The position numbers and the translations under genes were made by a program. DNA of 64,000 nucleotides from Linyphia triangularis (taxonomy: Eukaryota > Arthropoda > Arachnida > Araneae > Linyphiidae), in NCBI GenBank assembly GCA_963978545.1, contig OZ021732.1:49424059-49488058 (forward strand), in the 5' to 3' direction. Positions 45,986 to 57,878 of the stretch are shown here, one piece after another. Position 1 is the first letter of the stretch; every line of letters starts with the position of its first letter. The notes under the pieces were generated by a model, which saw only the letters and a list, made by a program, of their open reading frames with translations, searched no databases and was not told the origin of the DNA.

Positions 45986-48510
45986 CTGGAAATCTTGACA
46001 AGCACTCTTTATTGGGAAAAACTCACAGTATGCACATAGAAAATGCTAATAAATGTTAGTTCTAAGAACTTTTTACTACAGGCGGAGATATTCTGTTTGG
46101 CATCGGTTGTATAATTTTTGGCGACTTTATCACCGGCGAAATAGAAAAGTACCATAAATTGTAATAATAGTGCCTGCTGAGTTCCAGTTTATTAATGTTG
46201 ACCCAGGGCCAAAAAAATCTCAAAAATTTTCTTCGCTCTGTCGGGCATGTTAGTCAATAGATGCTCAAATAAAACTTTTATGTACTCGAACATTTCATTC
46301 ATGTTCATGTGTCTAGTATTTCTATGCACTGTTATATTTTGACTGAAATTTTGATTTTTCTGGAAACATAATTTTTTTTTACTGATGACACTTCTTAAAG
46401 GTTGACATCTCTGATATTGTGGTGTTTTATTTTCCTTTATTTGGGATATCTAATGGATTATGTCCAAGAAAATTGTCATTGCAGTATGATTTTTGGAAGA
46501 TAAGACACCAAATACTTGGGGGTTAAGACGCCCAAAGCAAAGTTTTTGGGGTTCGAAGTAACCATAGACTGACAAAAAAGGATTTTATGTATTGTTGTCC
46601 TTTTTTTCACCAGAGTAATCACATACTGCTTTTTATTCATGGTTCGTATGTTTTTAAAAAACCTTCAAAAACTTGAAAAAAAACCACACACTTTATTTTC
46701 AAGTGCTTGAAAACCTTAAATTTTTTAAAAATATGTTTTAAGTGCTTGAATTTGATTTTTTTTCTAAAAAAATAGCCTCTTTAAAAATTTTGGTTAATAA
46801 AATGAGCAAAATCCTTCAAATTTAAATAAGCGACCAGAAATGACCGAGAACCTACGAGATTGCATCATTCCTCCTGATATTTCCCCCATAGATGCATGCT
46901 GCAAAAAAACAACACAGCGCAATATATTTGAAAATTGATTTACTCCAATCGAATCAAGTGATCTCTGGTTTGTTCTTGCGCACAGTTTAAAAATGGCAGG
47001 AAAATGCATTTTTAATTCAAGCTGGTTAGAAAAGCTGGAATATAATTCATGGTTGCAAGCCTATGTGTTGGATCCGCATTTTGCACTATGTACTTTGTGT
47101 TGCCAAAAATTGCAGGACTGCATCAATGGGGAAGAAATGAAGAAAATTTAAATACTTTAAAAAGCTTTGCAATGATTAAAAAGCACGTGAATTTAGTTTC
47201 TATTAGAAGAAGTTTGATGAATAATTTTAGAACCATTTTTAATGATAAAAGATGTCTCGAAAGCGGATATTGTCCACAACAATCCAAGTCGTCATGGATA
47301 TCATCTCATTCGAGTATAATGGAGGTACTACTTGTAGTTTAAAACCAAGTTTTAATTTTTTGAATTACTATGGACATTAAAAATCATAAAAAGGCATAGC
47401 TTTTATAAATCAAATGGAAACATTGATAAATTATTTCATCGTATGTTTCCGATAGCGCAATTCGATCTAAATTTTCATGTGGTGAAACAAAAAAAATATG
47501 CAGTATTTGGATCAAGCCTTATCTTTAGAATATGTTAAAAGGCAGTTTAATGTTAATCATTAATCATTTTGTATTATTTGACGAAAGTTTCATTGTAATG
47601 AAACAAGAAAAATAAATGAATATTTACTTCCGAAATTGGCATAATAATCATGCGAGTGCTGTCTACTTTACTTCTGTTTTCAAGGGACACAGTATTGCTT
47701 ATGATATACTCGGAAGATTTTTTTTCTATTGAAACCTTAAAATTGTCTTCTATTAATACATAAAAAAAAACATTTTTTTGTATTTACTCGATTTGAACAA
47801 GCACCGTTTGCCAATAAAAAATGGAATTTTTAACGTAATTTGTGTTGATACTGCATCCTTAAAAAGTCCTAGAATTTTTTTCTTTTTCAAGTGTACTAAC
47901 CATGTTATTGATTGATTGTCCAATCAATTAATACTTGATGCAATTTGTTTCAAAGATCCTGAGTACATTTATCTGTTAACTACTATGAATACCACGTTAA
48001 GGTATTCAGAAATATTTTTTTATAAAGAATTTAGAACCCAGTGTCAGCCAATAGGCGGGCCGGATCCGGCCCACGACACCTTTTTCTCCAGCCCGCCGGC
48101 AGTACAGAAGAGCAAAAATCAAGTTTTGTTAAAATAATTTTAATTTGTCCATGTATAGTATGCGTTTACTACCAAAATCCGCGTTTTCCATTAAGTGGCC
48201 CGCGTCAGTAAGTCTGAAAAATTCTTTTTTTTTCTTCTTACACTGCCAATGCGAAAAAATAAAAAAAGCAATAATTTGAATTATTTCCATTGACGCATTG
48301 CTTAGTTTTGTACTTATGATACCCTACCTCGATACGTGAATGGCACAATTTGATTTCTGCTTTTCTGAATGTGATGGGCAGGAGTTGGGTGTTTTAATGC
48401 ATACTGGCCTCTTTTGTTTTGAGGTGAAAAAAAGTATCGCGATCTCTATGACTCCAGTGCAATAATTGTGTCGAAGACTAGTTTTAAACGCAAAGTAGAT
48501 AGTGAAAAGC
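45986..48510. other. AT-rich stretch with hAT fragments
   Basis: Apart from the hAT-like N-terminal frame at 46993-47151 and a GC-rich hAT-type end at 48038-48110 (CAGCCAATAGGCGGGCCGGA and GCCCGCCGG), nothing is assignable. The 97-codon frame at 47049 is out of frame with the transposase remnant. Confidence 0.4.
46993..47151 (+). pseudogene. hAT-type transposase N-terminal (BED-like finger) remnant
   Basis: The 52-codon frame is MAGKCIFNSSWLEKLEYNSW, then LQAYVLDPHFALCTLCCQKL and a stop. The order [basic]-F-N-x-x-W-L ... W-L ... C-x-L-C is that of the BED-type finger opening many hAT proteins. It breaks off after the first Cys pair; the second pair and the catalytic domain are not found downstream. 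Confidence 0.5.
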
Positions 48511-48581
48511 GGTTGGTTGGTTGGTTTGTACGCTCAACGACCTATTTTTATGCACAATGACAGCTAATCAGGCTGGGACCC
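48511..48581 (-). repeat. tRNA-derived SINE, 3' part (interrupted copy)
   Basis: On the minus strand: GGGTCCCAGCCTGATTAGC, CATTGTGCATAAAAATAGGT, CGTTGAGCGTACAAACCAAC CAACC. This matches the tail of the SINE at 63300-63380. The adjacent ATAGTGAAAAGC (48499-48510) reappears at 52340-52351 beyond the SINE head. Confidence 0.75.
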
Positions 48582-49129
48582 AGGGGCGGATTTAGAGGTC
48601 AATCAAGGGGGGTGCGATTATGACCATGAGTGTTTACAGTGGCGGTGATAGTTTGTCAACTTGGGGGACAGGGGGGAGGGGTATCATCAAGGGTTCAATG
48701 AAAGATAAAAATTAGACGGTTTAAATATCCTCTTTTGCGCCCCATATAAAAAATTACCCCGAAAATGTAATACAAAGTAAAATTATAAATATTTAGTATT
48801 TTTTATTAGAGGAAAGTATTTAAGAGCGCAAAAAAATATCTTATGCAGATCAGGTGAAGTGTAAAAAGTTCAACAACCCTGAAATTCAACTTTTTTATAC
48901 AAGTTAATTTACCAATATATTCAACATCATAAATCATTTAATGCAGAAAAAGACGGCAGATCTTTTAATAACTTTAAACACCAATGCAGGTACGCAAAAC
49001 TCTTTATTTATAAGCTTTTAATAATTTCCGAAGTTAAATAAGGCTTTTCAACTCAGTTTGGCATCACATTAGTAAATTAAAATATAAGTTACATATACTT
49101 GAGACTATACACTATAACTGTACACTATA

Positions 49130-49650
49130 ATAATTTTCATTGTATTCAAATTTGATATGGTATGATTTACTGTTTCCATATTTTTCTTCATTTAAATGAA
49201 AATGGAGAATTTGGCGATATTTTTGGCAATAATTTTTACATGGGATAAGAAAAAACTCCGAAACGGCGAAATTGGTGATGATATTCAATGGACATTTTTC
49301 TGTCCTTTCTTGTACGAAAAACAGAAAAATATCAATCGTTGATGGACGATGCTCAAGGACAAAGAGCTCTGTGTTAAAGACAATCGTTTTTCACATTTTT
49401 ACGCTTTTATCAGATTTCTACGGGAATTCCGGATGTGGGGACGATTAACACTCCTTAAGAGGCATTAGATTCTTGATTTCACCCTTATGCGAATGCGCAA
49501 CCTTAATCGTAGGTCCCATGGCTACCACTAACCCGTACACCAAATTTGGATACTGTACGTCAATTCGTTTAGGAGTTATGCTTACCACATAGACATTTTA
49601 ACTAGACTACTTTTTTGGAATCAGGATGTTTCAAAACCTAAGAAAATGGT
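49130..49650 (+). repeat. Dispersed repeat R1, copy f
   Basis: Blocks GAGAATTTGGCGATATTTTT, ATCAATCGTTGATGGACGAT, GGGAATTCCGGATGTGGGGA, CTTATGCGAATGCG and GGTCCCATGGCTACC match the other R1 copies in order. The terminal hairpin is missing. Confidence 0.6.
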
Positions 49651-49671
49651 AAGGGGGCTGGGGGGGGGGGG

Positions 49672-49880
49672 GTAATTTTGTTTGACATTGTTAAAGGGTT
49701 TTTATGATTTTGCATATGAGAGGGTGCAGATACAATGCTTATTCCAGCAAAATCAGTTAATTTTTATAAGAATGAAATACTTCGAATCATTCGGATAAAA
49801 ATGAAATATTTAAAAAAAATTCGGAAAAAAAACCCAAATATTGTTAATGAAATATCACATTTTGTGAAATAAGAAATAAA
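49672..49880. repeat. Direct duplication, first copy (second at 50862-51190)
   Basis: GTAATTTTGTTTGACATT, TTTTATGATTTTGCATATGA, ACAATG...AATCCAGTAAA-like, AATCATTCGGATAAAAATGA and ATATCACATTTTGTGAAATA recur in the same order 1.19 kb downstream with substitutions and a ~100-bp insertion in the second copy. Confidence 0.6.
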
Positions 49881-50861
49881 ATTAAAAAAAAAAAAAAAAT
49901 CTTATTTAGGTTTAGTTATCTTAACACTATACATATATTGATTCACTAAGACTGCTTTAACTAAATTAATATATATTTGAACTTAAGAGTAAAAAAAAAA
50001 AAGAGTGAGTGCGTTGACCTCAATGTGTGTGTACAGTTTTTTAATAAAAAAATTATATTCGAATACAAGATAGCTTTTATTATGGCTCTCACAAGATTTT
50101 TTTTTTCTTATTTATAATGTAAACTTTCTTTTCTTTTTATTGGTTAAATACGCATCAACAATATTAGTATCAAAATCTACAAAGATTTTCTATATTAATC
50201 CAGAATAAATTTCTTTTAAAATTTTAATATAATTCTGATTTGCTTAGAAGATTGCTAATATCAAACGGTATGTGTGCTTTATTTATGACAGCATCGAAAG
50301 TTTTTTATGTGAAGGCGGGCCATAGTTAAACTGGTGTTGTTTAGATCAGTCCGCGGTCTGTAGAAATTAGTAAATCTTTTTGAAATTTTGTGTTAGTACT
50401 GCTGGGAAAATCTGGAAACATTTTTATTAACATTATCATAAAAATTTTGAAATGAAAACTTAAAGAAATAACTGTTCGGATTTTTGATAATTACGCTTCA
50501 AGAACAAAAATATATTTAAAACTTCATTGGATTGATTTCATTTTGTTTTAATATTTCATTTATAAGGAATAGCATGTAAAGCTAACAACCATATAAGCCC
50601 TTTTTACCTTAAAGTTTTATATTTTCCTTTAGATGCAAAAATTATCTAAATAGATGGATTTTAATTATACCCAACCTGTACTATAATATAAGTTTTGAGA
50701 TTGGTTTAACATAACTGTATGTTTTCTCTTACAAATATGATTTACAGAGAACTTAAATTAAGAAAATGTACTCAAAGCCCATCTTAAACAGTCAACACAC
50801 AACTCTATGGAACTCACTTTAAACTGTTAAGGATAAATTACATTTTTATAATTTAAGAAAG

Positions 50862-51190
50862 TAATTTTGTTTGACATTATCAAAAGACTTTTATGATTTT
50901 GCATATGAAAGGGTACATATACAATGGGTTAATCCAGTAAAGTCAGTTTATTTTTATAAGAATTGAATATTTTATTATAATCTATTCATATACTGATGGT
51001 ATTGAATTGAGAGTTACTTTGATGATTGTACAAAATACCAAATATGAGTAAGTGGGATAAATCACTACTTCTAATCATTCGATCAAAAATGAAATATTCA
51101 AACATATTTAGAAAAAAAAAAGCAAATGTCTAAACTAAAACAAAATGTTAATGATATTACATTTTGTAAAATAAATAGTAACACTAAAAA
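50862..51190. repeat. Direct duplication, second copy
   Basis: Counterpart of 49672-49880, about 80% alike by eye where alignable. Non-coding. Confidence 0.6.
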
Positions 51191-52254
51191 TTTCTTATCA
51201 TGGTTATATATTACTGTCAATTATCTTGCACTGTCATACCAATCGAAGAAACAAACAATCTAGGTCTAGACATCGCACGCACACTCCAACTCAAGCAAGA
51301 AAGACCATTCCATCACTTCCACCCCAGAGTCGAGGCATTTTAGTAATTTTCAACGCACATGTGAATGGTGCAATGTCACGTGCAAGGGAGGGGATAGTAT
51401 GACCCCTCAAGTTTTATTGCTTTGTCTGTGTCCTTAGTTTCAAGGTCACCCAAAGAAGAGGTCATTTTTTCCCCCTTCCCTGAGCTGTTTTAAGATTTTT
51501 TGGTGAGAACGAAGGGAAACTTCCTTGTCCTAATTTAGTGATAGTGTCTTTATCTAAACTGTGAAAGTTCTTACAATATTCTGTAGAATTGCAATAATGC
51601 TATATACCGATTTGATCAAAGAAATTTTCTTAATTATGAATTAGGCATTTTATTTTCCAATTATAATCGCAGGTTTTTTCAAAAGTTATTTTAGTGCATA
51701 ATTTTTCGTACATAGAATGAAGTTTAGGGGGTGCAATGGCACCAAGATATTAAACCCTTATAATTAATTGACCTCTGATCAAGAAGTAAACCTACAGAAT
51801 GCTAATTGCAATCAAAAACTTGTCAGTCTTTGGTCCCATCTCATACTCTATACTCCCAAATGAGAAAATCGTGTTGAAATTGAGAAATTTTTTAATAGTA
51901 TTGTGAGAAATTTTTTAATTTGAGAATCACACCATGAGTAAAGATTTGTTGACCGATACATTGCAGGTCATTACAATCCCGATCTACTCGTCAAGTCTCA
52001 AGCCCATTCCTTCTACGGGTAATGAAATAAGGAGCTCGGTTAGGTGGCTTAAAAATCTGTATTAATGAGGCATGAAAAATATCAGAAAAAGCTTAGTTTT
52101 GTTTGCTGATTTCCATCGATATTGATATTAAGTAAAAAATTTAACTTTCAAATATTAATGAAATTTCAATTTTTTTTTACTTTGAACTCGGTGGAAACTG
52201 CCATTTAAAATTAATTTAGACGAGATACTTCATGGGGGGTGCCGTCGCACCCCC

Positions 52255-52339
52255 CGCACATCCATGCCTAACCCGGGATAGGACCCGGCCCCTTTGGCAT
52301 GCGAGGCCAGAGTGCTAACCCCACAGCCATCAGATGGGT
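52255..52339 (-). repeat. tRNA-derived SINE, 5' head (interrupted copy)
   Basis: Minus strand: CATCTGATGGCTGTGGGGTT AGCACTCTGGCCTCGCATGCC ... GGTTAGGCATGGATG. This contains an A-box-like TTAGCACTCTGG and the same head as the SINE at 63196. It is followed by ATAGTGAAAAGC, the duplicate of 48499-48510. Confidence 0.75.
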
Positions 52340-53331
52340 ATAGTGAAAAGCAGACAGGCCGTCATCGTCTCGCAATTAACATCAACTAAAATGGAAGATT
52401 TAGAAAGTATGGTTTAAATGTGTTGGTTAAATGTATGGCTTAATTTTATGTCAAGTCACATTGTAATATTGTCACAAAATATTAAACTTCTTTTATGACT
52501 TTGATTTACAATTAAAAAAATGGTATTTTATTTTATTTATGAGTACAAAAATGACAAAAACTGAGAAAAAGTCAATGGAATATTATAGTATTTGGGTCAT
52601 TCTCCAAAACTGGGCACTTTTTAATGTCATGTTTTGTAAAAAAAAAAAAAATTTTTAAATGATTTATTTTATTTTTTTAAATAATCCCTACATGGTTCTT
52701 AATATATTCCAGCTCGTAGCCAAAATCGCTGACAAATATTTTTGAAGAAAAAAATTATTAATGTTTTCATTGCCCACGGAGTTGACAGATCGAGAAACGG
52801 AGTTGACATTGAGCAGAATATTGTTGAATTTTAGGAAAGAAATATAAAACTAAGTATTTTTCAACATCACTTTAAGTGGAACCAAAATACCAAGTTACAA
52901 TATATACCAAGGTTTAATAAACAAATGTTACAGTACTGCTTATACACAGAATATATCTTTAATTAGTCAACATATACTTTTAACATTGAAAAAAAAAATT
53001 TTTTTTAAAGAAGTTTACTTGACGTTATGAAATTTTTGTTAAATCTAAGTTGTTAAGCATGTATGTATAATTTCTATAATAAATTAACACTGTATGGATG
53101 GTCACTTGTTAACGTGAGCTATCGAAATGAAATGCTTGAATTTTACTTAAGTATTTACACTTGTAATTTTTAGAGAAATCCATATGATTAACACTTCCTT
53201 GGGTTTCAATCGGTCTTTTATATTCAACAATTCTTTATGTTAGTGTAAAATGTTACTAATATGAATCATGAGCATCATATTTAGCATTTCTGATTGTAGG
53301 GCATGAACCAGTTCAGCAGCAGAACAGTTAA

Positions 53332-53404
53332 CCTCTTGCCTGTGACACCCGAACTCAATTCCGGCAACTCAAATGCGTTTTCAAATATATTTCACAGGCA
53401 AAGG
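53332..53404. mobile_element. Miniature piggyBac-type element (73 bp)
   Basis: CCTCTTGCCTGTGA...TCACAGGCAAAGG is an inverted repeat (one 1-nt gap) flanked by TTAA at 53328-53331 and 53405-53408. It resembles the 213-bp element at 39949 in type but not in sequence. It is nested in the GGGTCATTC transposon. Confidence 0.75.
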
Positions 53405-53451
53405 TTAATTTGATCTTTAAACTATTTATTAATCTTTTTCAGAGTACCTTA

Positions 53452-53640
53452 GACTATAATGTCTACTTTTTTTAAAATCCATTTCTCATACGACACTGTG
53501 TCTTCTTTTGAATAATCCAATGAATGCATTTTTCTGTTTTTGCATTCCTTACAATTCCTCTCTGAACACTCTTTAATATTGTCTTTATCCCACAACAAAC
53601 TTTTGTACATCTCAGCTGGGATATTCTCTGAAACAATCTT
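53452..53640 (-). pseudogene. Transposon protein fragment with a Cys cluster
   Basis: An uninterrupted 63-codon stretch: IPAEMYKSLLWDKDNIKECS, then ERNCKECKNRKMHSLDYSKE and VSYEKWILKKVDII. The C-x4-C-x2-C cluster followed by SYxKW matches the middle of the uncharacterised transposon protein type named for this element. It runs downstream of the 53702-53902 piece on the minus strand. Confidence 0.5.
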
Positions 53641-53701
53641 TATCTGTTTTAATTTTATCTACATAAGTTTCATGAAGCCGACAGATGCGAGTTTAGTAGG
53701 T

Positions 53702-53902
53702 CTATTTTTTTCTAAAAACACCAAAATGGTCAAGGTTTACAAAACGTAGAGTAATGTATGGAATATTGCATGCACTAGCTGAGAAGGTCTTGTGAAGGTT
53801 TTGTAAACTGTTGTTCAAGTACCTTTTATGTTTCTTCACTCTTTTTCTGGTTATTTTATCTTTCATTCCAAGACATAAAGTGAAGCAAGAATAGTCTTCC
53901 AA
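53702..53902 (-). pseudogene. Transposon protein fragment (basic/helical segment)
   Basis: LCLGMKDKITRKRVKKHKRY, then LNNSLQNLHKTFSA. It lies between the basic N-terminal part and the Cys-cluster part and in the same strand order, but frame changes separate the three. Confidence 0.4.
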
Positions 53903-54253
53903 AAAAATTCTGAATAACTTTTTTAATCTGTCCCAAAAGGGCTTGAATTAGGGTTTTTTCTTTAACATTTCTTCTTCTGAGATTTTTGAATATTTTTTAA
54001 CTTCATTGAGGAACTTAAAATTTTCCCAGCTACGCAACAGAAAAAAGATTTCCTAGATTCTTTCCTACTGCATGTTTTCTGAGAATTACAGTCAGTTTGC
54101 AAATTAATGCTTCACGAAAAACTAATCTTTTTGTAAGAGAAGATACCTTCGAACCTTTGGTCAATTTCTTAACTTCAATATTTGGTGTTTCATTCCCCCC
54201 CCCCCCCCCATATTATCTACTTTTTAACTTGTTATATTTTGTTTTGTATACTT

Positions 54254-54706
54254 TTAGTTTTTCCTGTTTTTTATTTTCTTGTAAGCTTCTGCCCTACCAT
54301 TTTTTACCTTTCCGACCACTTTTTTTCTTCTAGATTTTCTGGAATAGTAAGTTTCTGCAGATTTTTCAGAACTTGCACACAGTGATAATGGCGAATTGTT
54401 TTGATGTTCTATAAGTTCATTTAGAACTACAGATATTCCAGGACTAGAAGAGCTATCCAGACTTAATATGTGCACTAACTTTTCATCTTCCTTTTTGGCT
54501 GCACAGTATCTCTTTGAACATGCTTTCCCACTTTTTTGCTTAACTCTTTGCTCTCGGGCTGGTGCAATTTTATTAATATATTTTATTTTACCTCTTTCTT
54601 TTTTAACATGGTACTGTTCGAGTTCTTTTCTCGCTGCTTCTTCATATAACTCTGGGTTGTTTTTAACATGCTCACGTCTTTTTCTCTTGCATTCTTTGTT
54701 TTGTTT
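54254..54706 (-). pseudogene. Transposon protein N-terminal part (very basic)
   Basis: About 150 codons open with no ATG at the start: ECKRKRREHVKNNPELYEEA, ARKELEQYHVKKERGKIKYI, then APAREQRVKQKSGKACSKRY and a Ser-rich stretch SLDSSSSPGIS. The pattern K-x-NPExYEExxxKE...YxxKKERGKIK...REQR is the repeated basic start of this transposon protein type. The plus-strand frames 54097-54749 are shadows of it. Confidence 0.5.
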
Positions 54707-56364
54707 TTACCACTCTAACTTGTATTTCATAGATTCTCTCTTGCTTTAAGCCACAATTAAAATTTAGAAAATGCATATTAAATTGGTTAAAAGATATAAA
54801 AAAATTTCTTTGCTTCCATTTATGTTACGTAACTACAATTTTTTGTAAATTTTTTATGACATTAACTACTACTCTAAGAATAAAATCAAATAAGACTATT
54901 AATAGCCACATTTCTATCCACTATTATGGTTGCATTTCTTTAAAAAACGTTTAAACATTCGACGCAGCTATACCACCATAATCATTCACTGTCACCAAGG
55001 TTAGGCCTATTTATATGTATGGAACTTAGCATTTTTAAAAACTTATTTATGGAGGAAATATGCTTAAATATCATGTAATGATGGACAAAAAATTTGCATA
55101 AACTTAATTTATACATAAAACACGAGAAGTAGATATCAATAAATATGTGCTTATAAAAATATATTTATTAGAAAAGAATTCAAATTCATTAGTTAGGCTT
55201 AGAATCCACTCCATGGGCAAAGCATCAACTCCATGGGCGAAGTTGTCCACGTAGTGCCCACGGAGTTGATGCCCATGGAGTTGATGAAATCACATTTTGA
55301 GTGCAAGTTGAAGCACAGTTTTAATGTTATAAAAAGGTGTTCAGGTATTTGATGTCTTTTCATCATGTACTTCTACTATGATATAAAAAAACAGGCAACA
55401 GTTTACATTTTATAGGTTTTATATAAGCCATGGAGTTGACAACCAATAAACATACTCGCCTAGAATTGAGAATGTCTTCTTTTTCTGTGTACAAACAAAG
55501 CTTCATTCAGATCTATGCACAATGTAAATACATACAAAATGTCTGTCTCTCTTCAATAACACTAGACAAAAATGACTTGTATTGCCGTATGTAAAGAATT
55601 TTAGAAAAATATCTCTGTCCATGGAGATGATGCTAAAACCTGGTTGCAAACTTAAGATAACCAAAACTTTATAAATTTACAATATTTGTTGTAACTTCAA
55701 TACGTAAAACTATTTTTCAAAATATATTTATTTAATTTTACATAAATAAAAGGTAATATTTCATGTAGTTTTAATAATATGACAACTTATTTACGTAAAC
55801 TATGGACTGGTTGCAGTCCACGGAGTTGACTTTCCTACCATATTTTGAATTATATCCTACTAAAGCAATTTAAAATAAATTTTGAATTTCAGGTAATTAA
55901 TTAGTACCCATCTAGAACTACATGATACAATTTTTTTAAATAGATATTTTGTTAATGGAATAGTTAATGTTCTCGAGTTTCAAGAAAGTGCCCGTATTTG
56001 GAGAATGACCCATTTATAGAAAACTTTAGTTGTGTACTTCAGCTGTAACATTATTTGTTTACTTATGAAACACATGATGATTACATATTTGGCGGCTATT
56101 ATTTCTCATAATATTTGATAATTTCCTAGTTTTTAAAAAAAGCAGAAGCTCCTACATGCCTTATCTGCGTTTTGAAATTTGACGCTTTGAAATCCACGAC
56201 TTATAAAAATTGGGCAAAGATTTAAATTTGTGATGAGCTTTTGTTTGGTGGAAAAGAGAAACATGTATCCTCTCTCTTCTTCTGTGAAATGTTTGCCTGG
56301 ATTCAAGGAATATGGAGTGCAAATTGCAGGGGTCACATTCATTCACCCTAAATTTTTTAATATT

Positions 56365-57184
56365 TTTTGAAAAAAAACCAGGTTTTTTCTAAAAAGGAAA
56401 AAAAAAACTCGGTTTCTTTTTTTGGTATAAACCTGGATTTTTTAAAAAAAATCGTTTTCTAATTTCAAGTATACATATTTACTGACACAAACTAGAATAA
56501 TTTATGTTCAAATAACAATTAATATTTTTTTTTGAAGATAATTTAACCTAAGTAAATAAAAAATTGTTGCTACTTATGTGAACATTCAAATCCTAATAAA
56601 TTTTAATATTTTATTCAGCAATACTATTTTTTAAATTTAATGTTTACAATAGTAATTGTTCACTACATAATGCATGTAGTATTGCTCTTGAATTCGTCAG
56701 TAATTCTAATAAGTTGTTCAAAATGTTATTTTTAATGTTTATAATTAAGTTCTTAAAACACAAAACCTATATTTTAGAATCAAATTTAAAATGCTGCTTA
56801 TAATTTAAGTTTAATTAATTATGTTGAATAATTATAAAACATTAATACATCGATTAGTTTAATATAAAAACTTATTGTTCATAGTTATAAAAATTTATAT
56901 AGTCTTTAATTGCAAGATTTATTTTAAAATACATTAGAACTTATTCCATCTGTAGTATTCATATAATTTTTCATTTAGTGAATTATTTTCTTAAAAATAA
57001 TAGAAAGAAAAGCTGAGTTGTTCAGATAAAATTAGAAGTCATTTACAATATCAAACAATTTGAAAAATCTAATTATAAATAAATAAAAATACAGTTAAAT
57101 TATTCTTTAAAAAAAAAAAAAAAAGTTTTTTAGAGAAAAAAAACCATTTGGTTTAAACAGTGATTTAAACCAAATGCCAACTCT
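56365..57184. repeat. hAT copy T2, related to 42682-45985, without the Helitrons
   Basis: Shares with T1: CTAGAATAATTTATGTTC, GTAAATAAAAAATTGTTG-like, GCATAATGCATGTAGTATTG, CTTATTGTTCATAGTTATAA and a CCAAATGCCAACTCTG right end. The T1 Helitron insertion point corresponds to 56752-56756 here, where the sequence is continuous. The left terminus is not identifiable. Confidence 0.65.
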
Positions 57185-57878
57185 GATTCTTAATATTCCT
57201 TAAATTTTTGTTCCTCCTTAAAATTGTATCGTATTCGTTAATTATAAAAAATAATTAAAATCTAGAAAATTCCCTGGTGTTCCTCTGAAACCCGCAAAAA
57301 CCCCAATTTTTCTTCCAGAGGAAATCTTTTCCGAGATTTGAATTATTAAATTTTTTGAAAAATGACGGTTTTTTGCTAGCATTGTAACATGGTTTGAAAA
57401 GCATATCTGCATTATGAGCCTATGTCTGCTTTAAAAGAAATATCCCTAAATTTTTTAGAATTATTCCAAAAAAAATTTAAATTACCCCTGAAAATTTTAG
57501 GAATTATCCATGAAATGTTCCTGAAGTTCTTGGAATTATCCCTAAAATTCCTACCTAATTCTTATAGAACACTTACTGCGCCCCCTGAAATTGTAATTTT
57601 GAATACTTTATACGAAACAGCCACTATCCCCTCCCCCTTTCTGATTCTGGAAAAAATCAGGGAAATGTCAATGAATTTAAAAAAATTTCACGAAAATCGG
57701 GGAAATTTTCTTTGTTCTGAAGGTACATTTCCCCGTTCATCCACATTTTGGCGTCATTTAGCCAGAGAATTGTGGTGGTAATCGTTTGAAGTGTAATGTT
57801 ACGCATTAATTTAAACTTTTCATTATCGCCAAAACTTTTTTAGAAAAAATGGCTTATTAACCCTTTAGCATACATGAT

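Larger units (their letters stand above)
48582..52254. mobile_element. Composite insertion splitting a SINE (hAT-type left end)
   Basis: The left end is CAGGGGCGGATTTAGAGGTC AATC, a hAT-type terminus. A degenerate inverted match, AATTGACCTCTGATC, sits at 51766-51780, so the hAT right end may be there with its last bases altered. The further 470 bp end in a GGGGGGTGC...GCACCCCCC hairpin (52235-52255). Inside are an R1 copy (49130-49650) and a ~300-bp direct duplication. No coding found. Confidence 0.5.
52594..56011 (-). mobile_element. Unclassified DNA transposon with GGGTCATTC ends (3418 bp)
   Basis: Inverted termini GGGTCATTCTCCAAA...GGGCACTTT match for ~27 bp with about three mismatches and are flanked by ATTT on both sides (52590-52593, 56012-56015). 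The word CCAYGGAGTTGA(C/T) occurs at least seven times near the ends (52773-52800, 55210-55290, 55430, 55820). The minus strand carries pieces of a protein (54254-54706, 53702-53902, 53452-53640). I recognise this as an arthropod/cnidarian repetitive protein type but cannot place it in a named superfamily. The C-terminal half is missing, so this is a dead or deletion copy. Confidence 0.7.

Noticed and set aside
48038..48200. GC-rich CCGGATCCGGCCC block as a complete hAT element
   Set aside because: Looks like one hAT-type end, but no second end or duplication could be located.
54097..54749. Phe/Leu-rich plus-strand ORFs resembling membrane proteins
   Set aside because: Antisense of a Lys/Glu/Arg-rich transposon protein on the minus strand; antisense of AAA/GAA codons gives Phe and Ser.
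57861..57878. TTAACCCTTTAGCATAC as a third piggyBac-type end
   Set aside because: No matching second end or TTAA partner found; left as a possible solo end.
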